Positions 10,240 to 21,000 of a stretch of DNA of 64,000 nucleotides are shown here, in pieces; positions within the stretch are counted from its first letter, which is position 1, and every line of letters begins with the position of its first letter. The DNA is from Rhinopithecus roxellana. Its lineage: Eukaryota; Chordata; Mammalia; Primates; Cercopithecidae. Location: assembly GCF_007565055.1 (NCBI RefSeq), contig NC_044560.1, positions 89,161,295 to 89,225,294 of the forward strand. Reading direction: 5' to 3'. The position numbers and the translations under genes were made by a program. The notes below the pieces were generated by a model, which searched no databases, had not been told where the DNA came from, and was given only the letters and a program-made list of their open reading frames with translations.

Positions 10240-10720
10240 TTAATAAGTCAATGACGGAACATCTAAAGGGGAAAAATATTTCTCTTTATAGTTGAAGATA
10301 ATTGTCCCAGGAAAAAAAAAAAAACAAACCTTTAATTACAACTCACATGGAGAAAGCTTGATTTGTGGGCAGAGCCCAAATGCTGAGGAGCTGGATGTAA
10401 AATATTTGTAATATTTAGGGAACCTAGAGTTTTACATAAAAGTAAACAGCATTGCCTGAAGGCACAATTTCCAGCAACACAATAAAATGTGCAGTGAATT
10501 TATGGCGGCCATCCATTAGCTCTTACCAAGGCAACGTCGCCCCTATCTGTCGTCCATCATTATAATAGAGGGTTAATGCACCGAATTTACATAAAAAAGT
10601 CATATTGTCTGCATGAATTATTTACACTCGAAGCTGTTTTTACAGCTTGGTTTCAAGCTGGATTCTGGGAGAGATTCTGCCAGTAAATTACTCTGTGGAG
10701 ACCTGGTTCTATAACTGTGC
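10240..10720. promoter_or_regulatory. Candidate conserved non-coding element
   Basis: About 480 bases of repeat-free, AT-rich sequence keep several CpGs (GGCAACGTCGCCCC, TGTCGTCCATC, CACTCGAAGC). Motif-like words include TTTAATTACAACTC, TTTACATAAAA twice, AATTTATGGCGGCCATCC and GCATGAATTATTTACA. Retained CpGs in an AT-rich, repeat-poor block suggest purifying selection. There is no open frame of note, so a developmental enhancer is more likely than an exon. Confidence 0.45.
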
Positions 10721-11445
10721 GCAGAGCCGGCAATGAAAAGAAAGGAAAATGGGCAGGCCCTGGCGGGTCGTTGGTGCTGACGCCTCTCGGGTGGGGGCTG
10801 GAGGCAGTGGTGGAGGCTTCTGGAGGTGGCTGGATGTTGCTGCAGATGGGACTCTGCCTCTGGGCCTGTGGCTTCATGGTTGCCACCCAGCTGCCTGTGT
10901 GGCCAAAGTGAGTTCGGGCCCAGAGAACCACAGCAGTCCTCCAGAGGTGTCCGAGGGCTCTTGGTGGCCAAAGTCTAAGGCCTTTTAGGGATTAGGGGGA
11001 GCCCTGCAGAGGGGGAGAAGCTGTCGCGAGTGTTAGAGCAGGAACCCAACTCAGCAGTGTGAGCCAGACCCATCACCCCATTGTACAGATGGGAAGATGG
11101 AGGCCTCAGGAGGCACTTACTCAAGAGGCGGGAAGTCTGTTCATCCCAGGTGGGCCTGGGGACTGCGGGAGGTACATGCACTTCAGACGTTGGGGGTGAG
11201 GGGGCTGGCACGGAGCATCTTTGGGACACACGGAGAAACAGAGTCTCCATGCCTCTCATCTCAGCCCTTACTGTTTTCCGGGACCTTTCCTTAACTGATG
11301 GCAGTTTTAGTGGTTGGGCTGGCATGGAATGCGCTGATTTATGCCACTGGGTTCTTAAATCTCTCGAGGTGTGTGGTACTGGGGAGAACTGCTCATGTTT
11401 CCAGGTGATATGGAGTTATGGGGAGCTGGTTGTGCAGTAAAAAGA
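10721..11445. other. Unique sequence with a short MIR remnant
   Basis: This G-rich region contains TTGTACAGATGGGAAGATGG at about 11080, a reversed MIR core. No exon is supported. Confidence 0.4.
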
Positions 11446-11457
11446 CCTGGATTTTTA

Positions 11458-11760
11458 TTTATTTATGTTTATTTATTTATTTATTTTTGAGATGGAGTCT
11501 CGCTCTGTCGCCCAGGCTGGAGTGCAGTGATGCCATCTCGGGTCACTGCAACCTCTGCCTCCCAGTTCAAGTGATTCTCCTGCCTCCGCCTCCTGAGTAG
11601 CTGCGAATACAGGCGTGCACCACCATGCCTGGCTAATTTTTGCATTTTTAGTATAGATGCGGTTTCGCCATGTTGGCCAGGCTGGTCTCAAACTCCTGGC
11701 CTCAAATGAGCTGCCCACCTCAGCCTCCCAAAGTGCTGGGATTATAGGCGTGAGCCACTG
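11458..11760 (-). mobile_element. Alu SINE with (TTTA)n tail
   Basis: A reverse Alu sits between 12-bp direct repeats CCTGGATTTTTA at 11446-11457 and 11761-11772. The tail has become a (TTTA)n microsatellite. Confidence 0.95.
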
Positions 11761-11772
11761 CCTGGATTTTTA

Positions 11773-11935
11773 ATCCTGTGTCAGCTATGTGACCCTGGGT
11801 AAGCTTTGGACACTCAGTTTCCTCATCTGTAAAATGGGATTTCTAATCTCAACCCTCCTAGACTGTCCTAAAGGAGTGGTAAGAGGCTCCAATGGGATAA
11901 AATACTTGGAAGGTGTCTGGTGTGTCAAAAGCAAG
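11773..11935 (+). mobile_element. MIR fragment
   Basis: Forward MIR: TCAGCTATGTGACCCTGGG, CTCAGTTTCCTCATCTGTAA, AATGGGATTTCTAATCTC. The Alu at 11458 inserted at its left edge. Confidence 0.85.
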
Positions 11936-12109
11936 GCCACAGGTGACAGGGTTGGCAGAGGGAGGTGCTGAGGTCCAGGCTGACAGAGGAACTTGAAAAG
12001 AGGAGAGTGAAATGGACAGAGAGAGAGATAAGGCCAGACAATCAGACACAGAGAGGTGAAAGAATCATAGAGACAGAGAGATAGGGAGAGGCAAAGAGCA
12101 AACCCACAG

Positions 12110-12112
<3 letters not shown>

Positions 12113-12168
<56 letters not shown>
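12113..12168 (+). repeat. (GA)n microsatellite
   Basis: About 28 near-perfect GA units end a wider purine-rich block (12000-12112). The repeat produces artefactual Leu-Ser repeats in minus-strand translations. Confidence 0.97.
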
Positions 12169-12171
<3 letters not shown>

Positions 12172-12179
12172 GGGTGGTG

Positions 12180-12760
12180 TGAGGAAGATACTGCGTTCCA
12201 GGAGAAAGAAGTCAGAGGCAAGGTCAAGCTGCTTAAGGCTCCAACTGCCTGGAGTCCTGTGGATGGCTTTCTGCCCAGTGAAGAGGTTGGCAGGGCAGGG
12301 CAGGGCAGGGCCCACCCTGGGGCCCGTGCCACCTCTTGCCTGGACCCTTTCCCTCCTTCCAGGCCAAGAAGTGCCTGGGCTTCTCTCTGGCCTGGGAATT
12401 CCTGCCTCTTCTCCCTTTGCTTTCCTTACAGCACAAGGAGGCCAGAGCTGGATGCCAGAGCCCTTCCTCCTCCATCCCCCAGCACCTGGGATGGGCGTGT
12501 GCTTGTTGCTGTCGCCGTGCTCTCGTCTCCCACTCCTGGAGCAGCCACAACAGGTCCCAGCGGCCTGAAGACAACAAATGGCTCCCTGCTGATGGGCTGC
12601 TCGCCGCCTCCTGCCTGCCAGCCAGTCCCGCTGCACACCGGCAGATAATCAAGTAGGGCAGGGGAACCTCTCCTGCCCACGGTGGTGTGATTTAAACCTG
12701 AACTTTGCTTTGCTTTCTTTCATCCCCTGGAGAAACAGGATTTCGATTGTAAATCTCTTC
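12180..12760. other. Unique GC-rich sequence with G-quadruplex motif
   Basis: Four GGG runs spaced by CA (12293-12310, unit GGGCA) form a textbook G-quadruplex motif on the plus strand. Open frames here reach 283 codons on the minus strand but depend on the (GA)n tract, so I reject them as genes. Confidence 0.5.
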
Positions 12761-12900
12761 CTTCCTGAGAACATGCACATACACATAGGTGCACACACAC
12801 TTGCATACACACATAAAGGTGTTCACACACTGCAAACTTAACTACTTACAAACATGTCCCCCCATTTCCACACCACACATGTATGCAATCACGCACGATG
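12761..12900. repeat. CA-rich low-complexity tract
   Basis: Interrupted ACACACAT words such as GCACACACACTTGCATAC, with no gene content. Confidence 0.75.
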
Positions 12901-13084
12901 CATCTGCATGTGCAAACAGCTCACGGCCACAGGTAAGGCCAGGAGGAAAATTTGTCAGTGGCTAGAACGGCTGTGATGTATGGGGTGGGTGGAAGATGGT
13001 GGATGGTGAAGTGGACAAGGGATGCGGGAATTGCAAGAAACTCTCTAGACCTCACCCCGCCTTGTTACATGGGAGAGGAATGAG

Positions 13085-13700
13085 GTTCGTGCTGTTGCCT
13101 GAACGTGTGTGCTTCTGTGTGTGTCCCTGTGTGCGAGCGTGTGTGTGTGTATCTGTGAGTGTTTTGCAAGTGTGAGTGTCTTTGTTGAATGCTGGGGTTG
13201 ATAGTCTATGGACAGGGTAATATGTGCTGCATCGTGCTGGCCTTGGGACTGGACTCAGGACGGGACTGGTGTCCACAGTGCTACCGCCATGCCCGGACTC
13301 AGGACCAGACTGGTGTCCACAGCACCACTGTCATGCTGTGGGCCTTGGGCAAGCTGTCGCTTTTCTCTGGGCTCCAGCTTCTGCTGGTTCCCCAGGCTTC
13401 TGCCAGTTCTGACTGTCTAGTTTCTCTGTGTGACCTTGAGGGTGTGTTTCTCCAAGGCTTGAATGAGCCGGGCTTGGGGTGTGCGTGTGTGTTTGGCGAG
13501 CATTTGCGTGTTTATGCTGGGTATGTTTGTGTGCATGTTCATGTGTCGATGTGTTGTAGGTATGTTTGTGCATGTGTTTTTGTCTGCATGTGGGTGTATT
13601 TGTGTGTTCAGGTGAGTGTACTTAGAGCAGCGAGGATGCCATGCACCTGTGTTTGTATTGTGAGTCCGTGTAGAGTCTGGCGTGAGCGTGTGTGACAGTG
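13085..13700. repeat. TG-rich tract with a 44-bp tandem duplication
   Basis: Degenerate TG repeats occupy 13085-13185 and 13480-13690. Between them, 13251-13294 and 13295-13338 are two diverged copies of a 44-bp unit starting GGACTCAGGAC and containing ACTGGTGTCCACAG. Confidence 0.8.
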
Positions 13701-14093
13701 AGCTTGGGAGGTGACCTGCCGATGTGTGTTTGCCTAGTGGGAGAGTTTATGAGGGTGGATACGGGAGGCTCCCAGTTCTTACTCCTCTGCTTTCATCTTC
13801 TCTGTAACATTGATCACCATTGGACACACTGTGTATTAATAGTTACTTCTTTGTTTATGGTTTCTCTCCTGAAAGCTAGAATGTAAACCCCATGAAGGTA
13901 GGAGTTTTACCTGTTTTGTTCATGGCTGTATTCCCATGATTAGAACAGTCCCTGGCACATGGTGGTGTAGCAGATGTCCAAGAACATTCATTGAATGAAT
14001 GAATGAATAACTTAATCATCTCCTTCAAGAGTTCCCTTAAGTGTCACTCTCTTAATCAGTGTTGATCACTCCACTTAAAATTTCTGCCCGCCC

Positions 14094-14337
14094 TGGCAGA
14101 TCACGAGGTTAGGAGATTGAGACCATCCTGGCTAACATGGTGATACCCTGTTTCTACTAAAAATACAAAAAGAAAATTAGCCAGGTGTGGTGGTGGGTGC
14201 CTGTAGTCCCAGCTACTCAGGAGGCTGAGGCAGGAGAATGGCGTGAACCCGGGAGGCGGAGGTTGCAGTGAGCAGAGATTGTGCCACTGCACTCCAGCCT
14301 GGGCGACAGAGTGAGACTCCGTCTCAAAAAAAAAAAA
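14094..14337 (+). mobile_element. 5'-truncated Alu
   Basis: The element starts inside the left monomer at about TGGCAGATCACGAGG. It is flanked by a 17-bp duplication AAAATTTCTGCCCGCCC at 14077-14093 and 14338-14354. The words CACGAGGTTAGGAGATTGAG and GGCGTGAACCCGGGAGG place it near AluS/Y. Confidence 0.95.
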
Positions 14338-14445
14338 AAAATTTCTGCCCGCCCCTCCCCACAGCTCTCCAGTTCTTATATTGTTCTCATTTTTCTTTTT
14401 TAAATTACCTTCCAGTATACCAAGTGATTTACTAATTGTCATTTA

Positions 14446-14743
14446 CTTTTTATTTTTATTTTTTGAGTGGGAGTCGCGCTGTGTCACTCAGACTGGAGTG
14501 CAGTGGTGTGATCTCAGCTCACTGCAACCTCCGCCTCCTGGGTTCAAGCAATTCTCCTGCCTCAGCCTCCCGAGTAGCTGGGATTACAGACGCGCACCAC
14601 CAAGCCCAGCTAATTTTTCTATTTTAGTAGAGACGGGGTTTACCATGTTGGCCAGGCTGGTCTTGAGCTCCTGACCTCAGCTGGTCCACCCGCCTTAGCC
14701 TCCCAAAGTGCTGGGATTATAGGCGTGAGCCAGCACTCCTAGC
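14446..14743 (-). mobile_element. Alu SINE
   Basis: A full reverse Alu from TTTTTGAGTGGGAGTCGC to GTGAGCCAGCACTCCTAGC. It lies about 110 bases from the oppositely oriented Alu at 14094, forming an inverted pair. Confidence 0.95.
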
Positions 14744-15030
14744 TTTGTTTATTTGTTATGTACTATCCTAAGTTTTTAAAGTTGTTAGTATCCCTGTTAG
14801 AATGAAAGCCCAAGCAAAGAGTGGAACGTTTGTTCGGTTTGTCCACTGATGTCTTCTAGGTACCTGGAACAGTGCCTGGTAACTGGCAGGTACGTAATCG
14901 ATATTTACTGAGTGGATGGATGGGATTCTGTGTGTCATGAGGGCATGAGTGGGCTTTTGAAGTGTTTTGTGTGAATGTGTTTATAAAGTGTGTTTGTGGG
15001 TGTGTCATAGTCAAGGGTCAAGGACTGCAT

Positions 15031-15344
15031 GTTTTTTTCTTTTTTTTTTTTTTTTGAGATGAGATCTCACTCTGTCACCCAGGCTGGAGTGCAGTGGCAC
15101 AATCTCTGCTCACTGCAACCTCCACCTCCCTGGGCTCAAGTCATTCTCCTACCCCAGTCTCCCTAGTAGCTGGAATTATAGGTGTGAGTCACCACACCTG
15201 GCTCCTTTTTTTGTATTTTTTGGTAGAGATGGGGTTTTGCCATATTGCCCAGTCTGGTCTTGAGCTCCTGATGAGCTCAAGTGATCCACCCACCTTGGCC
15301 TCCCAAAGTGCTGGGATTATAGGCGCGAACCACCATGCCCAGTC
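15031..15344 (-). mobile_element. Alu SINE
   Basis: A reverse Alu between direct repeats AGGACTGCAT at 15021-15030 and 15345-15354. A short internal duplication GAGCTCCTGATGAGCTCAAG is present. Confidence 0.95.
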
Positions 15345-15354
15345 AGGACTGCAT

Positions 15355-16235
15355 TTTTAATGATGTGGGTGACTGTGTTTGATGATGTGGGTAACTGTGT
15401 CCTTTGAGGCCCAAGGGCAAGTCTCTGATAGAGCCTGTCAAGTTTGGGGTATCCTGCTTGGGTATTGGTCAAAGGTTTGCCAACAGACCCATGAATGGCT
15501 TCCCTAGGAATCTCTACGAATCTTTTCCTTGATGGGCTGCAAACCTGGTGGCTACAAACCTGAGCCCCATCCCTGGCAGCCTCCTGGGTCCACCCCTTCC
15601 TTTTCCCATGGGCACATCTTGGCCTCATGCTTAGAGAACGCCCTCACCCTGCAGCACAGTCTGAGCCCTGGGCTGGGAGGCATCAGGAGAAGGGCAAAGG
15701 CTGTAGTCAGTGCTGGAGGACAGCCACATGGGCAGCAGCTGGCCTCAGCACCTGGACAGTCTGGGAAGAGGGGTCTTGGGGTGCCACTTGGGCAGGGGGT
15801 AATCCTGGCACCAGGGATTCGGAGGCAGTGGTCAGTTCAGAGGCAGCAGGGTTTGGTGGCAGGTGGCCAAGCCCTGATGAGGGGCTGGAAAAGAGGGTCC
15901 AGGCTGGCTCTGTGCTTCGGCTGTGGGGGCGTCAGGGGCCCAGGCATCAAAGAGTTTAGGGTGTGATGTGGGCTTGGGGGCCAACATGAAAAGCCCACTG
16001 TTTCAGTCTCCAGGGAGTGGTGGGGTCTGCGCCTCAGTCCAGTCCCGTTTAATGTGAAGGTGGTGGGCACAGAGCAGCTGGGAGGTGGGGTGAGGGGAGG
16101 CCACCCTGTGGATGACAGTGTCAGGACCCGGAAGGCACTCAACCAAGTGAAACTTTGGGCAGAGGCTGAAAGACACATGCAGCAAGGCCAGAGATGACAT
16201 GCCCCCTTAGGCCAGCATTTAGGAAATATTCTCTA
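15355..16235. other. Unique sequence, no gene seen
   Basis: It begins with two 22-bp units of (G/A)ATGATGTGGGT(G/A)ACTGTGT at 15359-15402. The remainder is GC-moderate, with overlapping frames of 103-145 codons lacking any recognisable domain. Confidence 0.4.
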
Positions 16236-16239
16236 ACGC

Positions 16240-16350
16240 GTGAGTGTGGTGGTCAGGGTCAGACAGCTGCACTCAGCTTTCAACTCTCCAGCTGTGTGAC
16301 CTTGGGAGGGTTATGTAACCTCTCTGAACCTCAGTTTCCTCCTAGGCACA
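16240..16350 (+). mobile_element. MIR fragment
   Basis: Forward MIR: CAGCTGTGTGACCTTGGGAG, TTATGTAACCTCTCTGAACC, TCAGTTTCCTCC. Confidence 0.85.
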
Positions 16351-16450
16351 ATGCGGATACTTAAAAAAAAAAAAAAAATCTCACAGTGAGATTGGAAGGA
16401 TCAAGTTGTCATTACTACTGTTATTCTTGTTATTTAAAAAGCTGTACAGG

Positions 16451-16754
16451 GGCCGGGCGCGGTGGCTCAAGCCTATAATCCCAGCACTTTGGGAGGCCGA
16501 GACGGGCAGATCACGAGGTCAGGAGATCGAGACCATCCTGGCTAATACTGGTGAAACCCTGTCTCTACTTAAAAATACAAAAAACTAGCCGGGCGACGAG
16601 GCGGGCGCCTGTAGTCCCAGCTACTCGGGAGGCTGAGGCAGGAGAATGGCGTAAACCCGGGAGGCGGAGCTTGCAGTGAGCTGAGATCCAGCCACTGCAC
16701 TCCAGCCTGGGTGGCAGAGCAAGACTCCGTCTCAAACAAACAAACAAACAAACA
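16451..16754 (+). mobile_element. Young AluY of Old World monkey type
   Basis: A near-consensus AluY starts at GGCCGGGCGCGGTGGC, with a 15-bp duplication AAAAAGCTGTACAGG at 16436-16450 and 16755-16769. It retains most CpGs, so it is recent. The right monomer reads GAGATCCAGCCACTGCAC where human AluY has a GATCGCGCCACTGC form, and it has CTAGCCGGGCGA and GGCGTAAACCCGGGAGG. These are hallmarks of cercopithecine AluY lineages. The tail has become (CAAA)n. Confidence 0.95.
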
Positions 16755-16985
16755 AAAAAGCTGTACAGGTCCAGGAAGGAAGGACTGTCTTGACAGGAAT
16801 TCAGACAAAAAAGATCCAGGGTTTTGGCCAATCTCAAATTAGTATGAAGGTCTAATATGGATGGTGAGATCTGTGACATATAAAAGAAGGCAGTGATCCC
16901 TGGAGCCAACATGGGTTCACCGAGACTGGGCACAGCTCTTAGGTTCTTGACAGCTTAATGACTCGTAGGTAAAGAAAATGAGCCA

Positions 16986-17212
16986 GCATGGGTGGAGAGG
17001 AATCTGATTTATTGAGCACCAATTGTGTGCTGGACACTTCACACACATGGTTTTATTTAATCCTCACAAGCTGTGGATTAAACAAGATGTGACAATCTCC
17101 ATTTTACTGATGAGAAACTGAGTCTCCGGGAAGTGACCTGCCCAAGGTGGTTAGAGCTAGGATTCAAATCTGGATCTGTCTAACCCTTTCTGCCATATCA
17201 TACTGTCTCCTA
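16986..17212 (-). mobile_element. MIR, near complete
   Basis: Reverse MIR: TTTATTGAGCACCAATTGTG, TTTATTTAATCCTCACAAG, CATTTTACTGATGAGAAACT, GAGCTAGGATTCAAATCTGG. The flank 16770-16985 is unassigned, possibly an older repeat. Confidence 0.9.
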
Positions 17213-18724
17213 AGACGCTGGGTAGAGTCTCTTGTGACTCTTGAGGACATGAAGGACGTCTGAGAGGGCACAAAGGGGGCTCCCACTAGGCCAAACAACA
17301 GCCATGAAATGTTCACGTAAGTGTAACCAGGTCAGTCTACAGAAGGCCTCTAGACACTGCCATGGGACTGTCCACCCTGCTTTGATCAGTCTATGCCAAA
17401 GACCTATAAGAAGACATGGAGGGTGCAGGCCTATAAAAGTTGGAGGTGGTAGAAAGCTCCAAGGGACAGAGAAAATCTCAGCAGAATCAGGATTTAGAAA
17501 GATCTTGACAGGCTGGCGTGGCAAGGTGAATTTAGCATGAAGAAATATCACAGGGAAAATTGCTGAGGCCCATCTTGACTACAGGAAAAATTGTAGAAGG
17601 ATGGGCAGCTCAAGAGAAGGATTTAGAAGCTCAAGTGCCAGTAAGTTCAGCAGGCGTCGGTAGGCTACACTGATAGAAATATGGTGTTTGGGACAAGGGA
17701 GGGGGGCCTCTCTCTAGCCTCAGCTCACACTCTGCGCTGGGGCAGTTTCTACTGTACATATTTGAAGGTCATGGGCTATTTTCTGTTTTTCCAGTTCCTT
17801 CCCTTTCTTTTCAAGTTCTTAGGGGAGGCAGAGTCCTTCCGGAGTTTGACCCTTGGATTCCATCCAGAGCAGCCTCCAAAATGACACCTTTGAAGGTGGG
17901 AAAGACACTGCAGATTCTCTGGGTTTTTGTTTGAAGTCTGTCTTGGATTTGTTATTTATGCCCAGTTACCCGCAGTCAAGGGAGCAGAAAGTGCTGGTCT
18001 CTGAATGTTCTGGAACAGGGAGAGCTCCTGGTTCCCTAGTTCCCACTGGCCAGGTGTATCCACTCCTTTTCCAGCTATCTCCTTCCCTTCTTGAGAGCCC
18101 TTTTCCTGGTGGTCAGTGGCTCGCCAGGGCCTGGCCAGGCTGGTTCTCCTATGCTGGAGGCGGGGCAAGAGGAGGGAGCCTTGCAGCTGCTCACATTGGG
18201 GCTGGATCTCTGCTTGAGCTGGGATGTCACCTGCCAAGCTGAATTCGGCACAGGAAGCTCCTGGCTGGAAGACGCGCTGTTTAATTTGGAGATTCTGTTC
18301 CACTCTGAAATGTGCTTCTCCTGGCAGCTGCAATGAAGTGAAGCTGTTGAGCTTCCCTCTCTTATGCCAGAATCACAGCCACTTTTTCCTGAGAAAGAAA
18401 CAGAGCTACAGACAGTTTTACTCATTAAATACTTCTTTTCCTCTTAAATCTGTTTTTGTAATTTTTTTTTTCTTGCGTGAACGGAAAAGTAAAACGGGTG
18501 ATATTGAAATAAACAAGGCGTTTGTGATGGGAAGGTTAAAGCAGATTGTTGGGGGTGGGAAAGGGGGTTGGAAACACCCCACATTTCTGCATGCAGGCTG
18601 CTCATAGCCTGTTGAGGATGAGAGTGAGAGAAAGTATTCATGAGGCTGCCCCTCTTCCAGCCCAGAGGAGTCAATTTCTCCAAGTGTCCTGGGCTTCAGT
18701 GAGAAAGGCAGTGGAGAAGGGCTC
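17213..18724. other. Unassigned sequence, no gene seen
   Basis: 17216-17680 is A/G-rich with a retroelement-like texture (GCCTATAAAAGTTGGAGG near 17430), but I cannot place it. 18240-18540 is repeat-free, AT-richer and conserved-looking (CTGTTTAATTTGGAGATTC, CTCATTAAATACTTC). No exon is supported. Confidence 0.4.
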
Positions 18725-18930
18725 TCTCATTTATTAAGGGCCCACCAAATGCTACGCCTATAATATGGGTGAGCTCATTCAGTCCTCATAGCAACCCTGG
18801 GTGGTAGGACCTATTTTACAGGTAAGGAAGGTTGAGGCTCAGATGACTGAAGGTCAACCCTGCAGGGCATACAGAGCTGGGATTTGAACCTCCATCTGTC
18901 TGACCTCTGACACAGTGCTGTTTTTGGCTA
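18725..18930 (-). mobile_element. MIR
   Basis: Reverse MIR: TCATTTATTAAGGGCCCACC, CAGTCCTCATAGCAACCC, TTTTACAGGTAAGGAAGG, GAGCTGGGATTTGAACC. Confidence 0.9.
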
Positions 18931-19389
18931 TACTTTGCTACCCTGAGCAGTTGTGTATCGAGCTGGGGGATGTAAAGGGAGGAGATGAAAGAAGATGAAG
19001 AGACACCAGCCAGCCTTGAGTGGACATCCTGCCTGGTGAAACTGAACAAGACGCTGACCACATGTGAGTGAAACAAGCCCTAGTTGCTGGGCTCCGACAA
19101 ACATGGGTGGTTTGGGGAAGGGTGTGTAAGAGTAGGTGTGGAGGGTTTTGGCCTGATAATGAAGGTAGGCTTCTTGGAGATAGAGGACCCTGGAAGTTGA
19201 GTGGAGTTGAGGGAACAGCCTGACAACATCTTGGGCAAAGGCAGGCAAGGTGTGAGTATGGCTCTGGTGAGAGCAGGGAAGTCTGAGTGGAGTAGTGATG
19301 GTTGTGGTGAGAATATCCATGTTGGCAGAGGAGGATCAGGTTGGAAGATGTAGTGCAAAAAAGAGCCCTGAGCTGGGAAGCAGGTGCCC
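18931..19389. other. Unassigned, partly L2-like
   Basis: Purine-rich sequence. GGTAGGCTTCTTGGAGATAG at about 19165 resembles reversed L2. No gene is seen. Confidence 0.4.
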
Positions 19390-19500
19390 AGTTCTTGCCC
19401 TGGCTCTGCCATTGACTTGCTGTGTGAACTTGGGTTAGTCCTCTTCCCTCTCTGGGCATCCAATTTTCTGTCTGTAAAATGGTAGAATTGGACTACAGGA
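19390..19500 (+). mobile_element. MIR fragment
   Basis: Forward MIR: CTGGCTCTGCCATTGACTTG, CTGTGTGAACTTGGGTTAG, TCTGTCTGTAAAATGG. Confidence 0.85.
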
Positions 19501-19639
19501 TCCCTAAAGACCTTTGCAGGGTCCTAAGGAGACAGAAGATGACTATAGTATCCAGAGGGCCTTGAATATCAAGACTTGGCATTAGAATCATGAAATGTTA
19601 GGACTAAAAGGATCTCCAGGAATCGTGCACTTAAACTGT

Positions 19640-19799
19640 CTTCCTTTACATCCTAAAGGATGAGTGGGAGTTATCAGGCAAAGGAAAGCAAAAGATGGAA
19701 GAGGGAAAAGTGGGCATTCCAGGCAGGAGGCACAGCATGAACAAAGGCATGGGTGGAGGCACGGTGCAGTGAACATTAAGCAGGTTGATGTTGAAGATT
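19640..19799 (-). mobile_element. L2 fragment, left of an Alu
   Basis: Reverse L2: CCTAAAGGATGAGTGGGAG, GTGGGCATTCCAGGCAGGAG, CAAAGGCATGGG. It continues after the Alu at 20120. Confidence 0.8.
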
Positions 19800-19813
19800 A
19801 AAGACCAATGTGG

Positions 19814-20106
19814 CCGGGTGCAGTGGCTCACTTCTGTAATCCCAGCACTTTGGGAGGCTGAAGTGGGTGGATCACCTGAGATCAGGAGTTCGAGATCAGC
19901 CTGGCCAACACGTATTTTGTAAAAATACAAAATTTAGCTGGGTGTAGTGGCGCACACCTATAATCCCAGCTACTTGGGAGGCTGAGGCAGAAGAATCACT
20001 TGAACGTGGGAGGCAGAGGTTGCAGTGAGCCAAGATGGCACCACTGCACTCCAGTCTGGGTGACAGAGTGAGACCCTGTCTCAAAAACAAAAACAAAAAC
20101 AACCCA
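19814..20106 (+). mobile_element. Alu SINE with small internal deletion
   Basis: A forward Alu between AAAGACCAATGTGG (19800-19813) and AAAGACCCATGTGG (20108-20121). The left-monomer end is replaced by CCAACACGTATTTTGTAAAA, a loss of about 20 bases of the usual GGTGAAACCC segment. Confidence 0.95.
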
Positions 20107-20119
20107 CAAAAGACCCATG

Positions 20120-20720
20120 TGGGGTGCGGGAGGAGGCAAGTCATCAGTTAGGAGAGGGAGATGGGATCAGACCTTGGGAGGACCAAGGGAGTTTGATTCC
20201 ATCCTTTGGGTAACGGGGACTCATTGAAGCTGTGGGAGTGACATGCTCAGAGGTACAATTTTGAAAGATCACTTTGGCAGCTTTGTTGATCTTGGATTAG
20301 ACAGGGGCTGGGAGCAGATACAGGCCAAGGATACGTGCTGACAAGACAGGTCAGGAAGCTGTGTGTCAATTCAGCAGGAGATGGTGGTGGTCCGTCAGGG
20401 TGGCAGACTGGGGACGCTGAGGATAGCACCTGTTCACAAGGTATTTGGGAAGTGGAATAGATAGGACTCGTTGATTGATTGGATATGGGGAGTGGGGAAG
20501 AGCGAAGAGATGAGGACTCTCAGGATCTGGCTCGGTGACATTCACTGGATGGGACACACAGGAGGAGAGAGGGATTTTTTGGGAACAAAGATGAGCTGAG
20601 TTTTAGATTTGGTGAGTCTGAGGTATCAATGAAACAGTTTGTAATGTCTCATTCATTCATTATTTACTGAGCACTTACTATGTGCCAACCATGCCTGGAT
20701 ACTGCTTTTCTGTAGCTGTC
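20120..20720 (-). mobile_element. L2 fragment, right of an Alu
   Basis: Reverse L2 continues with GATTCCATCCTTTGGGTAAC, TTTGAAAGATCACTTTGGCA and AGCTGAGTTTTAGATTTGG. At 20645 a second L2/MIR 3' end starts (TCATTCATTCATTATTTACT). Confidence 0.75.
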
Positions 20721-21000
20721 AGCCTAGAGGGGCATTCAGAAAGTTCTTCTGTACATTGAATATTGAGTTGCTGAGCTTTTACCCATTGGCCTTCTTCTGC
20801 CCTTCAGGACTTCACTGGCGTCTACTCTCCTTCAGAGATTAGAGATCAGTGATTGTGGTTCCCTGCATCATCTTTGTTTCTGGGAACATGGAGCTGTGGA
20901 AGGAATGTGGACTTTAGAAAATTATAAAGGCCTGGATTTCAGCCCAAGTACCTTTTGTATGATCTCATTTGTTAGGTGGGTTTACCGACACCTTTTGTTT

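Larger units (their letters stand above)
13780..14930 (+). mobile_element. L2 LINE copies split by two Alus
   Basis: Forward L2 segments occupy about 13780-14076, 14355-14445 and 14745-14930. Diagnostic words are AGAATGTAAACCCCATGAAG and CCTGGCACATGG...CATTGAATGAATGAATGAAT, then in the second copy GAATGAAAGCCCAAGC and AACAGTGCCTGG. The first copy ends at about 14010 and another begins, so there are at least two L2s. Confidence 0.75.

Noticed and set aside
11785..12636. 283-codon minus-strand open frame
   Set aside because: It passes through the (GA)n microsatellite, giving Leu-Ser repeats, and through a MIR. A dinucleotide repeat cannot contain stops in this phase, so the length is an artefact.
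18241..18254. GAATTCGGCACAGG resembles a cDNA-library EcoRI adaptor
   Set aside because: It lacks the adaptor's CGAG and the flanks continue as ordinary genomic sequence without a vector or poly(A) junction, so chance is likelier than contamination.
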